Source of the DNA: Streptomyces endocoffeicus
GTDB lineage: Bacteria > Actinomycetota > Actinomycetes > Streptomycetales > Streptomycetaceae
Direction: 5' to 3'
Length of the DNA: 64,000 bases
NCBI RefSeq assembly: GCF_016741935.1
Contig: NZ_JAERRG010000001.1
Span: forward strand, 992,001 to 1,056,000
Below the pieces are notes generated by a model. That model was not told where the DNA came from. It did no database searches and worked only from the letters and a program-made list of their open reading frames with translations. Below, in pieces: positions 30,033 to 37,636 of this stretch; the first letter of the stretch is position 1, and the number at the start of each line of letters is the position of its first letter. The position numbers and the translations under genes are program-made.

Positions 30033-31978
30033 ACCAGCCCCTCCCCCGGTTCGACGGCGGGCACGATCCGGGTGTGGACCGTCCGCAGGACGGGAAGCTC
30101 CCCCGCGCCGAGCGGCACCTCGTCGCACTCCTCGAAAGTCCCGTCAGAGTCCGCCCCGTCGAGGCCGATCGCCACGGCGGCGACGTCGGCGAGGTCGCCC
30201 AGCGCCCGCTGTGCGGCCCGCAGCAGGGCCGAGGGCCGCAGCGGCTGTCCGAACGGCCAGCCGTCCTGGTCCTCACCGCCCACGAGCGGGTCGAGGAAGC
30301 GGCGCAGCGCGGCGGTGAGCGCGGTGGACACGCGAGTGACGTCCGCCGGATCGCCCGACAGGCTCACGCGCAGCGTCACCTCGCGGTAGCGGGGCGCGCG
30401 GACGAAGACCTCGGAGGTGAGCAGCCGCGTCTGTTCGAGGTGGGCGGCGGCCGCGCGCAGCATCCCGGGGTCCGGGAGCGGCGCGGCCACGAAGTCCTCG
30501 CGGGTGAGGTCGTCCCGGGGCGCGGCCGGGACGATATGGACGGTCACCGCGCCGGGCACCGTGGCGCACGGGAAGCCGGGGTGCGCGCCGACGGCCGGGT
30601 AGGCGCGGGCGATGGCGACGCCCGGTGTCGCACGCGCCAGGGTGACGTAGTCCTCGGCGGTGACCGCGCGGGTCACCTCCCCCAGGGAGTCGGCGGCACG
30701 GCGGCGCGCCTCGGTGATGGTCTCGGGGTCGGTGCCGCCTTCGGCGCGTACGAGGTTGGCGGCCGAGACCGCTCCCGGAAGGTCCTGGGCCGGCAGCCAG
30801 TTGCCGGTCATGCCGCCGTTGCCGACCCGGCCGCCGCCGGTCACGTAGTCGATGTGCGCGTCCGGGTCCGGGTGGGGGATGCGCCCGGTGAGTCCGTCGC
30901 CGAACACCAGCGCGCCCTCGGCCCGGTCGAGCACGAAGATCCGGTCGGCCGGGGAGCCGAAGGTGAAGTCCGGGGCCGGCCGCCACTCCTGGCCCGCCAG
31001 GCGCAGCGTCGCCTCGAGGAGGCGGTCGGCGGCGTCCGGCAGGACGAGATGCTGGCCGGGCAGCCGGAGCCAGGCGCCGATCTGGTCCTGGAGGTCGGCG
31101 CCGCTCACGGTGTGATGCCGGCAGTGGTGTGCCGCGGCGGCGTTGACGGCGATTTGGAGCAGACGGGGCGGGGCCGCGTAGCTGGCGGCCGGGGTGGACA
31201 CCAGGAGCCCGGTGTCCCGCGTCGACCAGTCGGCCGGGGGGTGGAGCCGGACGAGGCCGGACCGTCTGAGCCCGCCCGTGCCGTCCTCGACCTTCTGATA
31301 CGCACCGGAGATGTCCGTGCCCGGCCGGAACCACGACCAGGTCAGCTCGGCGGGCGGCGGTACGTCGGCGACCGCGCCGGGCAGCCACGACGGCGCGGAC
31401 GCGGTGGGCGCGTCCAGCTCGAAGAGCAGCCCGATCGGGCCGGGCGCGGGGTGGTCCCCGGTGAGCGGCAGGGTGAACCGTACCTGTGCCGGGGCGCCAT
31501 CGCTCGCCAGCAGCGCGATACCGCGCCGGGCCCGCAGATCCGCCGTGCGGTCGCGGTCGGTCCAGACGGTGACCTCACCGCCCTCGGCGAGCGGCGGCAC
31601 GGCCAGGTCGTCGTCGAGGGTGAAGACCACCTGCCCGGTGGGGTCCCGGGTGAGCGCCGTCCCGGCGGGGACGAGCGGGACCGCGGTGCCCTCCTGCCGG
31701 GCGGCGAGGCGCAGCACGGTGGCGGCGGGGCGGGCGGGGCGCGGCGGTTCGAGGCCGAGCAGCCGCAGTATGGCGACCACGAGCGCGTCCGGCACCTGGT
31801 CGAGCCAGTACAGCCGCTGTTCGAGGAGGTAGGCGAAGAGTTCGAGGAGGGTGACGCCGGGGTCGACGGGCGCGTGCAGCGTCCAGGTGCCGTCGGACTC
31901 GGCGGGGATCCGGCGGCGGATGGCCGCCATCATGTCGGCCCAGGTGAGGTCGTCCAGCTTCGGCGGGGGCAGGGTCAT
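30029..31978 (-). CDS. Baseplate J-like assembly protein 1
   Basis: A 649-residue gpJ/gp6-family wedge protein. Visible signs: VDPGVTLLELFAYLLEQRLY near the N-terminus, LVFGDGLTGRIP near residue 365, EGGTDPETITEARRRAADSL, TAEDYVTLARATPGVAIAR and the closing RRFLDPLVGGEDQDGWPFGQ. The tandem paralogue downstream carries an equivalent of each. It sits after gp25 and before the second J gene, the normal eCIS order. Its ATG overlaps the gp25 stop codon (ATGA). Confidence 0.88.
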   Translation of the reverse strand: MTLPPPKLDDLTWADMMAAIRRRIPAESDGTWTLHAPVDPGVTLLELFAYLLEQRLYWLDQVPDALVVAILRLLGLEPPRPARPAATVLRLAARQEGTAVPLVPAGTALTRDPTGQVVFTLDDDLAVPPLAEGGEVTVWTDRDRTADLRARRGIALLASDGAPAQVRFTLPLTGDHPAPGPIGLLFELDAPTASAPSWLPGAVADVPPPAELTWSWFRPGTDISGAYQKVEDGTGGLRRSGLVRLHPPADWSTRDTGLLVSTPAASYAAPPRLLQIAVNAAAAHHCRHHTVSGADLQDQIGAWLRLPGQHLVLPDAADRLLEATLRLAGQEWRPAPDFTFGSPADRIFVLDRAEGALVFGDGLTGRIPHPDPDAHIDYVTGGGRVGNGGMTGNWLPAQDLPGAVSAANLVRAEGGTDPETITEARRRAADSLGEVTRAVTAEDYVTLARATPGVAIARAYPAVGAHPGFPCATVPGAVTVHIVPAAPRDDLTREDFVAAPLPDPGMLRAAAAHLEQTRLLTSEVFVRAPRYREVTLRVSLSGDPADVTRVSTALTAALRRFLDPLVGGEDQDGWPFGQPLRPSALLRAAQRALGDLADVAAVAIGLDGADSDGTFEECDEVPLGAGELPVLRTVHTRIVPAVEPGEGLV

Positions 31979-32406
31979 GGTGTGCCCCCGGTGAGGCCCG
32001 TGAGTCCGGTGAGCCCGGTGAGCCCGGTGTAGAACGGGAACACCAGGTTCGCCTTGGTGTTGCTGCGCCGGATGCGGTACACGATCGAGACGGTGATCCG
32101 CGACTCGTCGGCCGGGTCGGCCTCCGCGCGGACCTCCTCCAGTTCCACCCGCGGCTCATGGTCGCGGACGGCGACGGCGATCGACTGCTCCAGGTCGCGC
32201 AGGTTCTGCACACTTCCGGGCGCGAACACCAACTCCTGGGCCCGGGTGCCCAGTTCGGGCCGCATGACCCGCTCGCCGGTGCCGGTGAGAAGCAGCGCCC
32301 GCAGACAGTGCTCGATGCTCTCCTCGCCGACGGCGTATCCGAGCCGCCCGGACGCGTCGGGCAGGATCGGGAACCGCCACCCGGTTCCGAGGAACTCCTC
32401 GCTCAC
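31975..32406 (-). CDS. GPW/gp25-family baseplate protein (Afp9-like)
   Basis: A 143-residue baseplate protein. The gp25 fold is shown by GWRFPILPDASGRLGYAVG, EESIEHCLRALLLTGTGERVM, RPELGTRAQELVF and a closing strand VSIVYRIRRSN. In phage T4 and P2 the counterpart starts sheath assembly by matching the sheath handshake fold. Unusually, the C-terminus ends in a repeat, TGLTGLTGLTGLTGG, encoded by four near-identical 9-nt units at about 31984-32025; this tail is outside the gp25 domain and looks like repeat expansion. ATGA overlaps link it to both neighbours. Confidence 0.93.
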   Translation of the reverse strand: MSEEFLGTGWRFPILPDASGRLGYAVGEESIEHCLRALLLTGTGERVMRPELGTRAQELVFAPGSVQNLRDLEQSIAVAVRDHEPRVELEEVRAEADPADESRITVSIVYRIRRSNTKANLVFPFYTGLTGLTGLTGLTGGTP

Positions 32407-33104
32407 GCCGTCCTCGCCTTCTTCGCCAGCACGGCGGGGGTGAGCGGCGGGGCCGGCGGGCCGGTGGGCCCGGCGGCGGAGGGGTGGGTGTGGGTGTTGA
32501 AGGCCTGGAGCAGCGCGTTGCCGAGTACGAGCGGTTCGGTGGCACCGCCGCCGAGGTCGATGGAGGGGGAATCGACCGTCAGCTTCGGCGCCTTGAGGGT
32601 GATCTCGCCCTGCGCGGTCACGGTGACGCTGCCGCCCTCGGCGGCGGTGATGCGGATCGCCTTGCCCTGGTCGTCCAGCTCCACCACATGTCCGGCGGCG
32701 GAGGTGATCCGTACGGCGGCCTTGGACCGGGTGTCGTCCAGGAGCACCTCATGGCCGTGCCGGGTCCGGATGATCTTCTGGTCGCGGCCTTCGGTGCGGG
32801 CGGTCGGCGGCTTGTCCTCGCCGTTGTAGAGGCCGCCCAGCACGATCGGGTACCGCATGTCCCCGTGGACGAAGGCGACGAGCACCTCATCGCCCTTCTC
32901 GGGAACGAACACCGAACCGTAGCCGCCTCCCGCGTAGAGCTGGCTGACCCGGACCCAGTCGGTGACCGTGGTGTCGTCGAACCACGGGAACTTCAGCTTG
33001 ACCTGCCCCTCGTCGTCGCCCTCGTTCTCCACCACGAGCGCCTCGACCACGCCGTAGTAGCGCTTGTCGGTGGAGCGGGCGCGTGGCGTGCCCCTCATGG
33101 TCAC
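32403..33104 (-). CDS. Spike protein, gpV/gp5 OB-fold type with HxH tip
   Basis: A 233-residue central spike. The N-terminal 110 residues form the OB-fold of phage baseplate protein V/VgrG (GQVKLKFPWFDD, VRVSQLYAGGGYG, GDEVLVAFVHGD). Strand-rich beta-helix repeats follow (AVRITSAAGHVVEL, SVTVTAQGEITLKAPK). Near the C-terminus FNTHTHP supplies an HxH pair like the metal-binding tip of P2 gpV, and no separate PAAR gene is seen in the operon. With the next gene upstream it makes a split VgrG. The GTG at 33104 overlaps the preceding stop; an ATG at 33098 is the alternative start. Confidence 0.9.
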   Translation of the reverse strand: MTMRGTPRARSTDKRYYGVVEALVVENEGDDEGQVKLKFPWFDDTTVTDWVRVSQLYAGGGYGSVFVPEKGDEVLVAFVHGDMRYPIVLGGLYNGEDKPPTARTEGRDQKIIRTRHGHEVLLDDTRSKAAVRITSAAGHVVELDDQGKAIRITAAEGGSVTVTAQGEITLKAPKLTVDSPSIDLGGGATEPLVLGNALLQAFNTHTHPSAAGPTGPPAPPLTPAVLAKKARTA

Positions 33105-34282
33105 TGGTCCCCCTGATGGATCCGCCGTCCGGTGAACTGGGTGAAGAAACCACTGGTGTTGAGGGTGTGCTCGACCCGCTTGACGAAGTAGGTGCCCGAG
33201 AAGCGGTGGCCGAGGCCGTAGATCTCCAGGTTGTCGCCGGGCCGCAGCTCGGGCAGGCCCGCCACCTTGCCGGTCGCGGTGATGAACTCGTAGGCCCGCT
33301 CGCGCAGCAGGCTGATCGCCAGTTCGCGGGCCTCCTGGTCGCTGCCGACCGGGGCGTCGACCACGACCTCCTGGCGGCCCTGCAGGGTGGACTCGGCGAC
33401 CTGCGGCCCGCTCTGCCCGTCGGCCGTGTTCTGCCCGGCCGGGAGGTTCTCGGCGGTCGCGGTGAACGCGATCGGCTGTTTGGTACGGGGGTCCCAGCCG
33501 CGCACGGTGACCTTGCTGACCTGCTGGGAGACGGTCAGCGTCGGGGTGAACTCCATCAGGTTGGGGACCAGCCCCTCGGGCCGGCCGGTGGGGCCGGTGC
33601 TCAGCCCGGGTGCGTACGCCAGCCGGTACAGCCGGATCGGGCGGCCGTCGCGGCCGTCGGTCGGCTTGGTGAAGTACAGCGTGTCCTCGCCGGTCCTCGC
33701 GTCCGGCAGGATGTAGCAGTCGAAGTCCAGCCGCTTGGCCCGCTCCAGCAGGAACGTCGCGTCGTCCTGGTTCTTCTGCACCACCACGTCATGGGTGGGC
33801 CCTTCCCGGGTGACCTCGATGCGCAGGTGGTTGCGCTGGGCGATCTGCTCGGCGATGCGCCAGTCCGGCAGATTGCGGTAGATCTTGGTCTCGTTCTCGG
33901 TGGGCTTGCGGTCCTTGAGCCGCAGCAGCCCGTCCACGCCGCTGACCTGGACGGTGGGTGACGCGCCGTCGGTGAACTTCGGACTGAGCGTGGAGATGGT
34001 CCCGGTGGCGACGGTGAGCAGTTTGTCGGCGTAGCCGAGCCGGACCGAGACCCGGCCGCCGAGCCGGAAGCGCGGCGAATCGCTGTGCTTGAACCGCAGA
34101 TTGGCGTCGTCCCAGTTGTTCAGGGTGAGATCGAAGCCGGACAGCTCGTCGATGTCCCGGTTCACCTTGATGTCGATGATGTCGTTCTTGGTGGACGGGT
34201 CCATCTCCAGGCCCTCGATGCGCACATCGAACTCGGGCGCGTACCTGTCGGGCGAGGCGACCTCGGGGGTGGGGGTGCTCAT
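33101..34282 (-). CDS. Baseplate hub protein, phage late control D/gp27-like (N-terminal half of split VgrG)
   Basis: A 393-residue hub that carries the spike and closes the tube at the baseplate. Family signs: YAPEFDVRIEGLEM at the start, RVSVRLGYADKLLTVATGTI, VQVSGVDGLLRL, the linker DWRIAEQIAQRNHLRI, and a late strand GHRFSGTYFVKRVEH. In many eCIS the hub and OB/spike parts are one VgrG polypeptide (Afp8); here they are two adjacent genes overlapping by 4 nt. It starts with ATG 10 nt after the LysM gene. Confidence 0.92.
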   Translation of the reverse strand: MSTPTPEVASPDRYAPEFDVRIEGLEMDPSTKNDIIDIKVNRDIDELSGFDLTLNNWDDANLRFKHSDSPRFRLGGRVSVRLGYADKLLTVATGTISTLSPKFTDGASPTVQVSGVDGLLRLKDRKPTENETKIYRNLPDWRIAEQIAQRNHLRIEVTREGPTHDVVVQKNQDDATFLLERAKRLDFDCYILPDARTGEDTLYFTKPTDGRDGRPIRLYRLAYAPGLSTGPTGRPEGLVPNLMEFTPTLTVSQQVSKVTVRGWDPRTKQPIAFTATAENLPAGQNTADGQSGPQVAESTLQGRQEVVVDAPVGSDQEARELAISLLRERAYEFITATGKVAGLPELRPGDNLEIYGLGHRFSGTYFVKRVEHTLNTSGFFTQFTGRRIHQGDQ

Positions 34283-34292
34283 CGCGCGCTCC

Positions 34293-34964
34293 TCACGCCA
34301 GCCGGGGCACGGTCAGCACCCGGCCCGGCCGCAGGTCCCGTGGGTCGCTGATGCCATTGGCGCGCGCCAGCTCCCGCCAGGCGTCCGGCCGCCGGTACAG
34401 CGCGGCGGAGATGGAGCTGAGGGTGTCGCCGCGGCGCACCACATAGCTCTTCTCCACCGTGGGCGACGAGCGGGGCGTCTCGGCGACCTGCGCGGCGGCC
34501 GTGCGGAACTCCTTGAGCGAGAGGTCCAGCATGGCCCGCAGCGGCACACCGTCCGGCCGGAACAGCTGGTAGTTGACGTCCAGCTTCTCCACCACGCCGG
34601 TGAAGACCTCCTCGTCCCAGACGAACCGGACGACCGGTGGCGCGTGTTCGCGGCTGTCGGGCCGCAGCAGGTTGCGCACCGCGTTGACGTAGGCCTTCCG
34701 TACGTTCTCCAGGGTGTCGGAGGTGTCCACCAGCGCCTGCACGGTGAGGGTCTCGGTGCCGCCGCGGACGTACTGCAGGGGCGGTGTCTCCAGGCCGGGG
34801 ATGGTGATCTCGGCGAACGTGTTGCTCTTGCTCAGCTTGTAGTCGGTGGGGTTGAACCGCAGCGGGATCCGCCGCTGCCGCTCGTCGGCGATCACCGGCC
34901 GGACGATCTCCAGCCGGGCCCGGGCGGCCCCCTGCCGCGCGAAGGACACGGGCGTCACACTCAT
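34293..34964 (-). CDS. LysM-domain baseplate protein (Afp7-like)
   Basis: A 223-residue protein. The N-terminal 150 residues are a tail-associated domain (RIPLRFNPTDYKLSKSN, PPLQYVRGGTETLTVQALVD, VRFVWDEEVFTGVVEKLDV), and residues about 172-222 are a LysM module (YVVRRGDTLSSISAALYRR, ELARANGISDP, LRPGRVLTVP). In eCIS and phage baseplates this protein links the tube end to the hub; LysM could bind peptidoglycan or simply be a structural knot. ATG overlaps the stop of the 64-aa gene (ATGA). Confidence 0.92.
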   Translation of the reverse strand: MSVTPVSFARQGAARARLEIVRPVIADERQRRIPLRFNPTDYKLSKSNTFAEITIPGLETPPLQYVRGGTETLTVQALVDTSDTLENVRKAYVNAVRNLLRPDSREHAPPVVRFVWDEEVFTGVVEKLDVNYQLFRPDGVPLRAMLDLSLKEFRTAAAQVAETPRSSPTVEKSYVVRRGDTLSSISAALYRRPDAWRELARANGISDPRDLRPGRVLTVPRLA

Positions 34965-35155
34965 GAACTGCCCTCCCCGTCGCCGAAGCGCCGTTCGGCC
35001 TCGGTGTGTTTGGCGCGTGCGCACTGGTCCTCGTACAACTTCGCCCACGCCTGGATGTGCTGGTTGAACAGGCGGGTGAACACGGCGCCGTCGTCGCCGT
35101 CCACCTGGAACCGGACCTCGAGGTGGTGAATGGTCACCTTCGGCACCCCGGTCAC
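34961..35155 (-). CDS. Small 64-aa eCIS protein
   Basis: A 64-residue protein starting at a GTG that overlaps the preceding stop (GTGA) and ending in an ATGA overlap with the LysM gene. The N-terminal half reads as beta strands (KVTIHHLEVRFQVDGDD) and the second half as a charged helix (RLFNQHIQAWAKLYEDQ). It lies where Afp/PVC loci have a small gene between the tube-initiator and LysM genes. Four-base coupling at both ends makes it a real gene; I know no specific function. Confidence 0.8.
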   Translation of the reverse strand: MTGVPKVTIHHLEVRFQVDGDDGAVFTRLFNQHIQAWAKLYEDQCARAKHTEAERRFGDGEGSS

Positions 35156-35670
35156 CTCCCTTGGCTCAGGCGCGGCAAGGCGCTCGCCGCGGCGTCCTGC
35201 AAGACCTTCGTCAGCCCCTCGTGCGCGATCTCCAGCGACTCGATGGCGATCGCGTTCTGCTCCCCGTGCAGGTCCGGGCCGCTCCACTTGGCGGCGAGCC
35301 CGCCATGGAAGGCCCAGGCCGCACCGGGCGCCCCGTCCGGGCCGAGCACGATCACCGCGCCGTCGCGGCGGGCGCCCAGCGAGTCGGCGAGCCCGGCCTG
35401 GTACCAGGACCACAGCCCCGGGTCGCGCACCACGCCGCGCTTGAGCGTGATCCGGTTCCATGAGTGGCGCAGCGGCAGTTGGTGGACCGAGTCGTTGCGC
35501 CCGCCCTCCGGGTAGCTCGTCACCTCGAGCTGCGCGCCGAGCCCGGTGACCTCCTGGAACGCGCCGGAGGCGGCCAGTGGCAGCAGCAGCGCCTGCGCGG
35601 CGGGCAGATACGCGTCGCCGGGGTCGAGGGTGACCAGGAAGCGGTATTTGGGCAGCGGATCCAGGCTCAC
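35152..35670 (-). CDS. Second tube-like protein (gp19 family, tube initiator, Afp5-like)
   Basis: A 172-residue protein of the T4 gp19/phage tail tube family: KYRFLVTLDP, FQEVTGLGAQLEVTSYPEGG, ITLKRGVVRDPGLWSWYQ and EQNAIAIESLEIAHEGL parallel the main tube protein further upstream in the operon (FKIFVFNVS, FTEASGLELEIPP, LTFKRGITGHAAFWKW, ATKNEIAMETLVLAVEKLEI). Its baseplate-proximal position suggests it forms the first ring between hub and tube. The GTG start overlaps the stop of the second sheath gene (GTGA). Confidence 0.88.
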   Translation of the reverse strand: MSLDPLPKYRFLVTLDPGDAYLPAAQALLLPLAASGAFQEVTGLGAQLEVTSYPEGGRNDSVHQLPLRHSWNRITLKRGVVRDPGLWSWYQAGLADSLGARRDGAVIVLGPDGAPGAAWAFHGGLAAKWSGPDLHGEQNAIAIESLEIAHEGLTKVLQDAAASALPRLSQGR

Positions 35671-37160
35671 GCCTCGATCACCTCCAGACCTCGGTCCTGG
35701 CCGAGTACGAGACGCAGCCGGATGAACTCCATGGGGACGGCCGGGGCCACCTCGATCTCGCAGACCAGCTGGCCCGGGTCCTGCTCGGGCGGGTTGTTGG
35801 TGTCGTCGCACACCACCCGGAACGCCTGCTCGGGCCGGGCGCCGGCGAGCGCCCCGGCCCGGAAGGCCGACAGGAGCACGGAGGTGAGCGCCCGTACCAA
35901 CGTCAGCCGCAGCTCGGCCGAGTTGACGTCGAACACCAGCGGGCTCGCCGCCCGCCGGATCGCACGCACCAGCAGATGCACCAGCCGCCGGTGGGCGATG
36001 TAGCGGGTGCCCGGGTCGGCGGACAGGGTGCGCCCGCCCCACACCGTCAGCCCCCGCCCGCGGGTGCAGCGGATCAGGTCGATCCCCGCGTCGAACAGCC
36101 GGGCCTGCTGCGGCTCGGGGTATTCGGTGGCGAGGTCGACCGCCTCCAGGATCACGGCGTTCGCGGGCGTGTGGTGCGCCCCGCGCTCGCCGTCGAGGCG
36201 GGCGATGACGCCCAGGACGTGCCCGGACGCCGGGACGGTGCGCAGGTCCTGCCCGTCGGGGGTGCGCAGCCGCGGATGGTAGACGGCGGCGCAGCCGAGC
36301 AACTGGCTGTCGCCGGTGGCCGCCAGGGAGCCCACCCAGTCGACCGCCTGGTCCACGGAGGACAGCGCGGGCGGCACGTCCAGAACGGCGAGGCGGTCGT
36401 GCGACGGCTGCACGCTCCTCAGCAGTTCGAGCACCGCGTCGGTATGCGCGGCGCCGGACAGGTCCGTGCCCAGGTCCGGCAGCGCCACCAGCGCCGGTTC
36501 TGGCAGTTCGGCCTGTACGGTCACGGCGTCCGAGTACGCCCCGCGGGTGGGCGCGGCGTCGGCGCCGCCCGCGAGCGTCAGGTCCCAGGACACCGAGATC
36601 GGGCCGGGCCGCCCCGGTGGCGGTGGCGGCCCGTCCGGGACCAGCCGGAGGTAGCGGGATCCGGTGAGCCGGTCGGCCAGGCCGGCGAGCGGCAGCCCGG
36701 GAAACGTCTCGGGCGGCTCTCCGGGCATCATGATCCGGATGCCCACGGTGGGCGGTCCGGCGACGGTGCTGGCCTGGTAACGGATGGCGACGCGCCCGCC
36801 GTTGGCCCAGGCTCCGGGGCTGGTGGCCACCGCCTGGTAGCTCGTGGCGTCCCATCCGCTCAGCGGCCCGACCGTCCATGCCGTCCGGGCCGTGGTGGCC
36901 GGTCCGGACACCCGGAGCACCCAGGCGGTGCGGCCGCCGTTCTCGAAGAAGCCGCGCAGTGCGTACGGGGTGGCGAAGGCGCCCTCCGGCGGCCCGAAGG
37001 TGCCCACGACGTCGTTCCAGCTCTCCACGCGCACGGGAGTGCCGACCGGGCCGCGGCGGAGCCGGCCCAGGAACGCCGCCACGTCGGTGCGCAGCGGCTC
37101 GGTGCCGGAGCCGCGTGGCGGACACGCGAGGGATACTCCGGGGAGCGCATCGCCTGCCAT
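35667..37160 (-). CDS. Second contractile sheath protein (497 aa)
   Basis: A tail-sheath family protein. It opens with PGVSLACPPRGSG and carries YALRGFFENGGRTAWVLRV, the sheath core PASGHVLGVIARLDGERGAH followed by TPANAVILEAVDL, and the C-terminal domain with LTVWGGRTLSADPGTRYIA, RLVHLLVRAIRRA and FRAGALAGARPEQAFRVVCD. The equivalent blocks are in the 754-residue sheath (PPSGHMAGIYARVDVERGVH; VWGARTLSSDSSWKYVN). It lies 1 nt downstream of the tube stop codon. It lacks most of the large insert of the main sheath and may form a different ring, for example near the baseplate. Confidence 0.9.
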   Translation of the reverse strand: MAGDALPGVSLACPPRGSGTEPLRTDVAAFLGRLRRGPVGTPVRVESWNDVVGTFGPPEGAFATPYALRGFFENGGRTAWVLRVSGPATTARTAWTVGPLSGWDATSYQAVATSPGAWANGGRVAIRYQASTVAGPPTVGIRIMMPGEPPETFPGLPLAGLADRLTGSRYLRLVPDGPPPPPGRPGPISVSWDLTLAGGADAAPTRGAYSDAVTVQAELPEPALVALPDLGTDLSGAAHTDAVLELLRSVQPSHDRLAVLDVPPALSSVDQAVDWVGSLAATGDSQLLGCAAVYHPRLRTPDGQDLRTVPASGHVLGVIARLDGERGAHHTPANAVILEAVDLATEYPEPQQARLFDAGIDLIRCTRGRGLTVWGGRTLSADPGTRYIAHRRLVHLLVRAIRRAASPLVFDVNSAELRLTLVRALTSVLLSAFRAGALAGARPEQAFRVVCDDTNNPPEQDPGQLVCEIEVAPAVPMEFIRLRLVLGQDRGLEVIEA

Positions 37161-37161
37161 A

Positions 37162-37617
37162 TCAGGTTTCGATCTCCAGCTTCTCGACCGCCAGGACGAG
37201 CGTCTCCATGGCGATCTCGTTCTTGGTGGCGCTCAGCGTCGGGCCGGTGTACTTGGTGGGCCAGCCGCGGTCGAAGTTCCAGCGCACCACGTCGTTGCGG
37301 TTCTCGTCGCACAGCACGATCGAGCCGTGGGTGCGTTTCACCGTGCCGTTGAGCGCGTCGGCCACCCACTTCCAGAAGGCGGCGTGGCCGGTGATGCCAC
37401 GCTTGAAGGTGAGGTTGGTGAACTTCTTCAGCCCCGGGATCTTGCGGACGGTGATGTCCTCGCTCCCGTTGCGGTACTCGATCGGCGGGATCTCCAGCTC
37501 CAGCCCGCTCGCCTCGGTGAAGGACCCGCTCACCGCGAGCCCGTCGTCGCTGACGTTGAACACGAAGATCTTGAAGTTATAGGACGCGTATGGATCGTCC
37601 CTGGTCACGGGCGGCAT
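37162..37617 (-). CDS. Inner tube protein (Afp1/Cis1-like)
   Basis: A 151-residue Hcp/gp19-fold tube subunit whose hexamer rings stack inside the sheath. Typical features are YNFKIFVFNVSDDGLAVS at the start, SFTEASGLELEIPPIEYRNG, LTFKRGITGHAAFWKWV, and the closing helix-strand NEIAMETLVLAVEKLEIE. A ribosome site GAGGGAG precedes the ATG, and the gene follows the main sheath by 19 nt, one of the few real gaps in the operon, allowing separate high expression. Sheath-tube adjacency is the usual layout. Confidence 0.95.
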   Translation of the reverse strand: MPPVTRDDPYASYNFKIFVFNVSDDGLAVSGSFTEASGLELEIPPIEYRNGSEDITVRKIPGLKKFTNLTFKRGITGHAAFWKWVADALNGTVKRTHGSIVLCDENRNDVVRWNFDRGWPTKYTGPTLSATKNEIAMETLVLAVEKLEIET

Positions 37618-37636
37618 GGTGGACTCCCTCGGGCTC

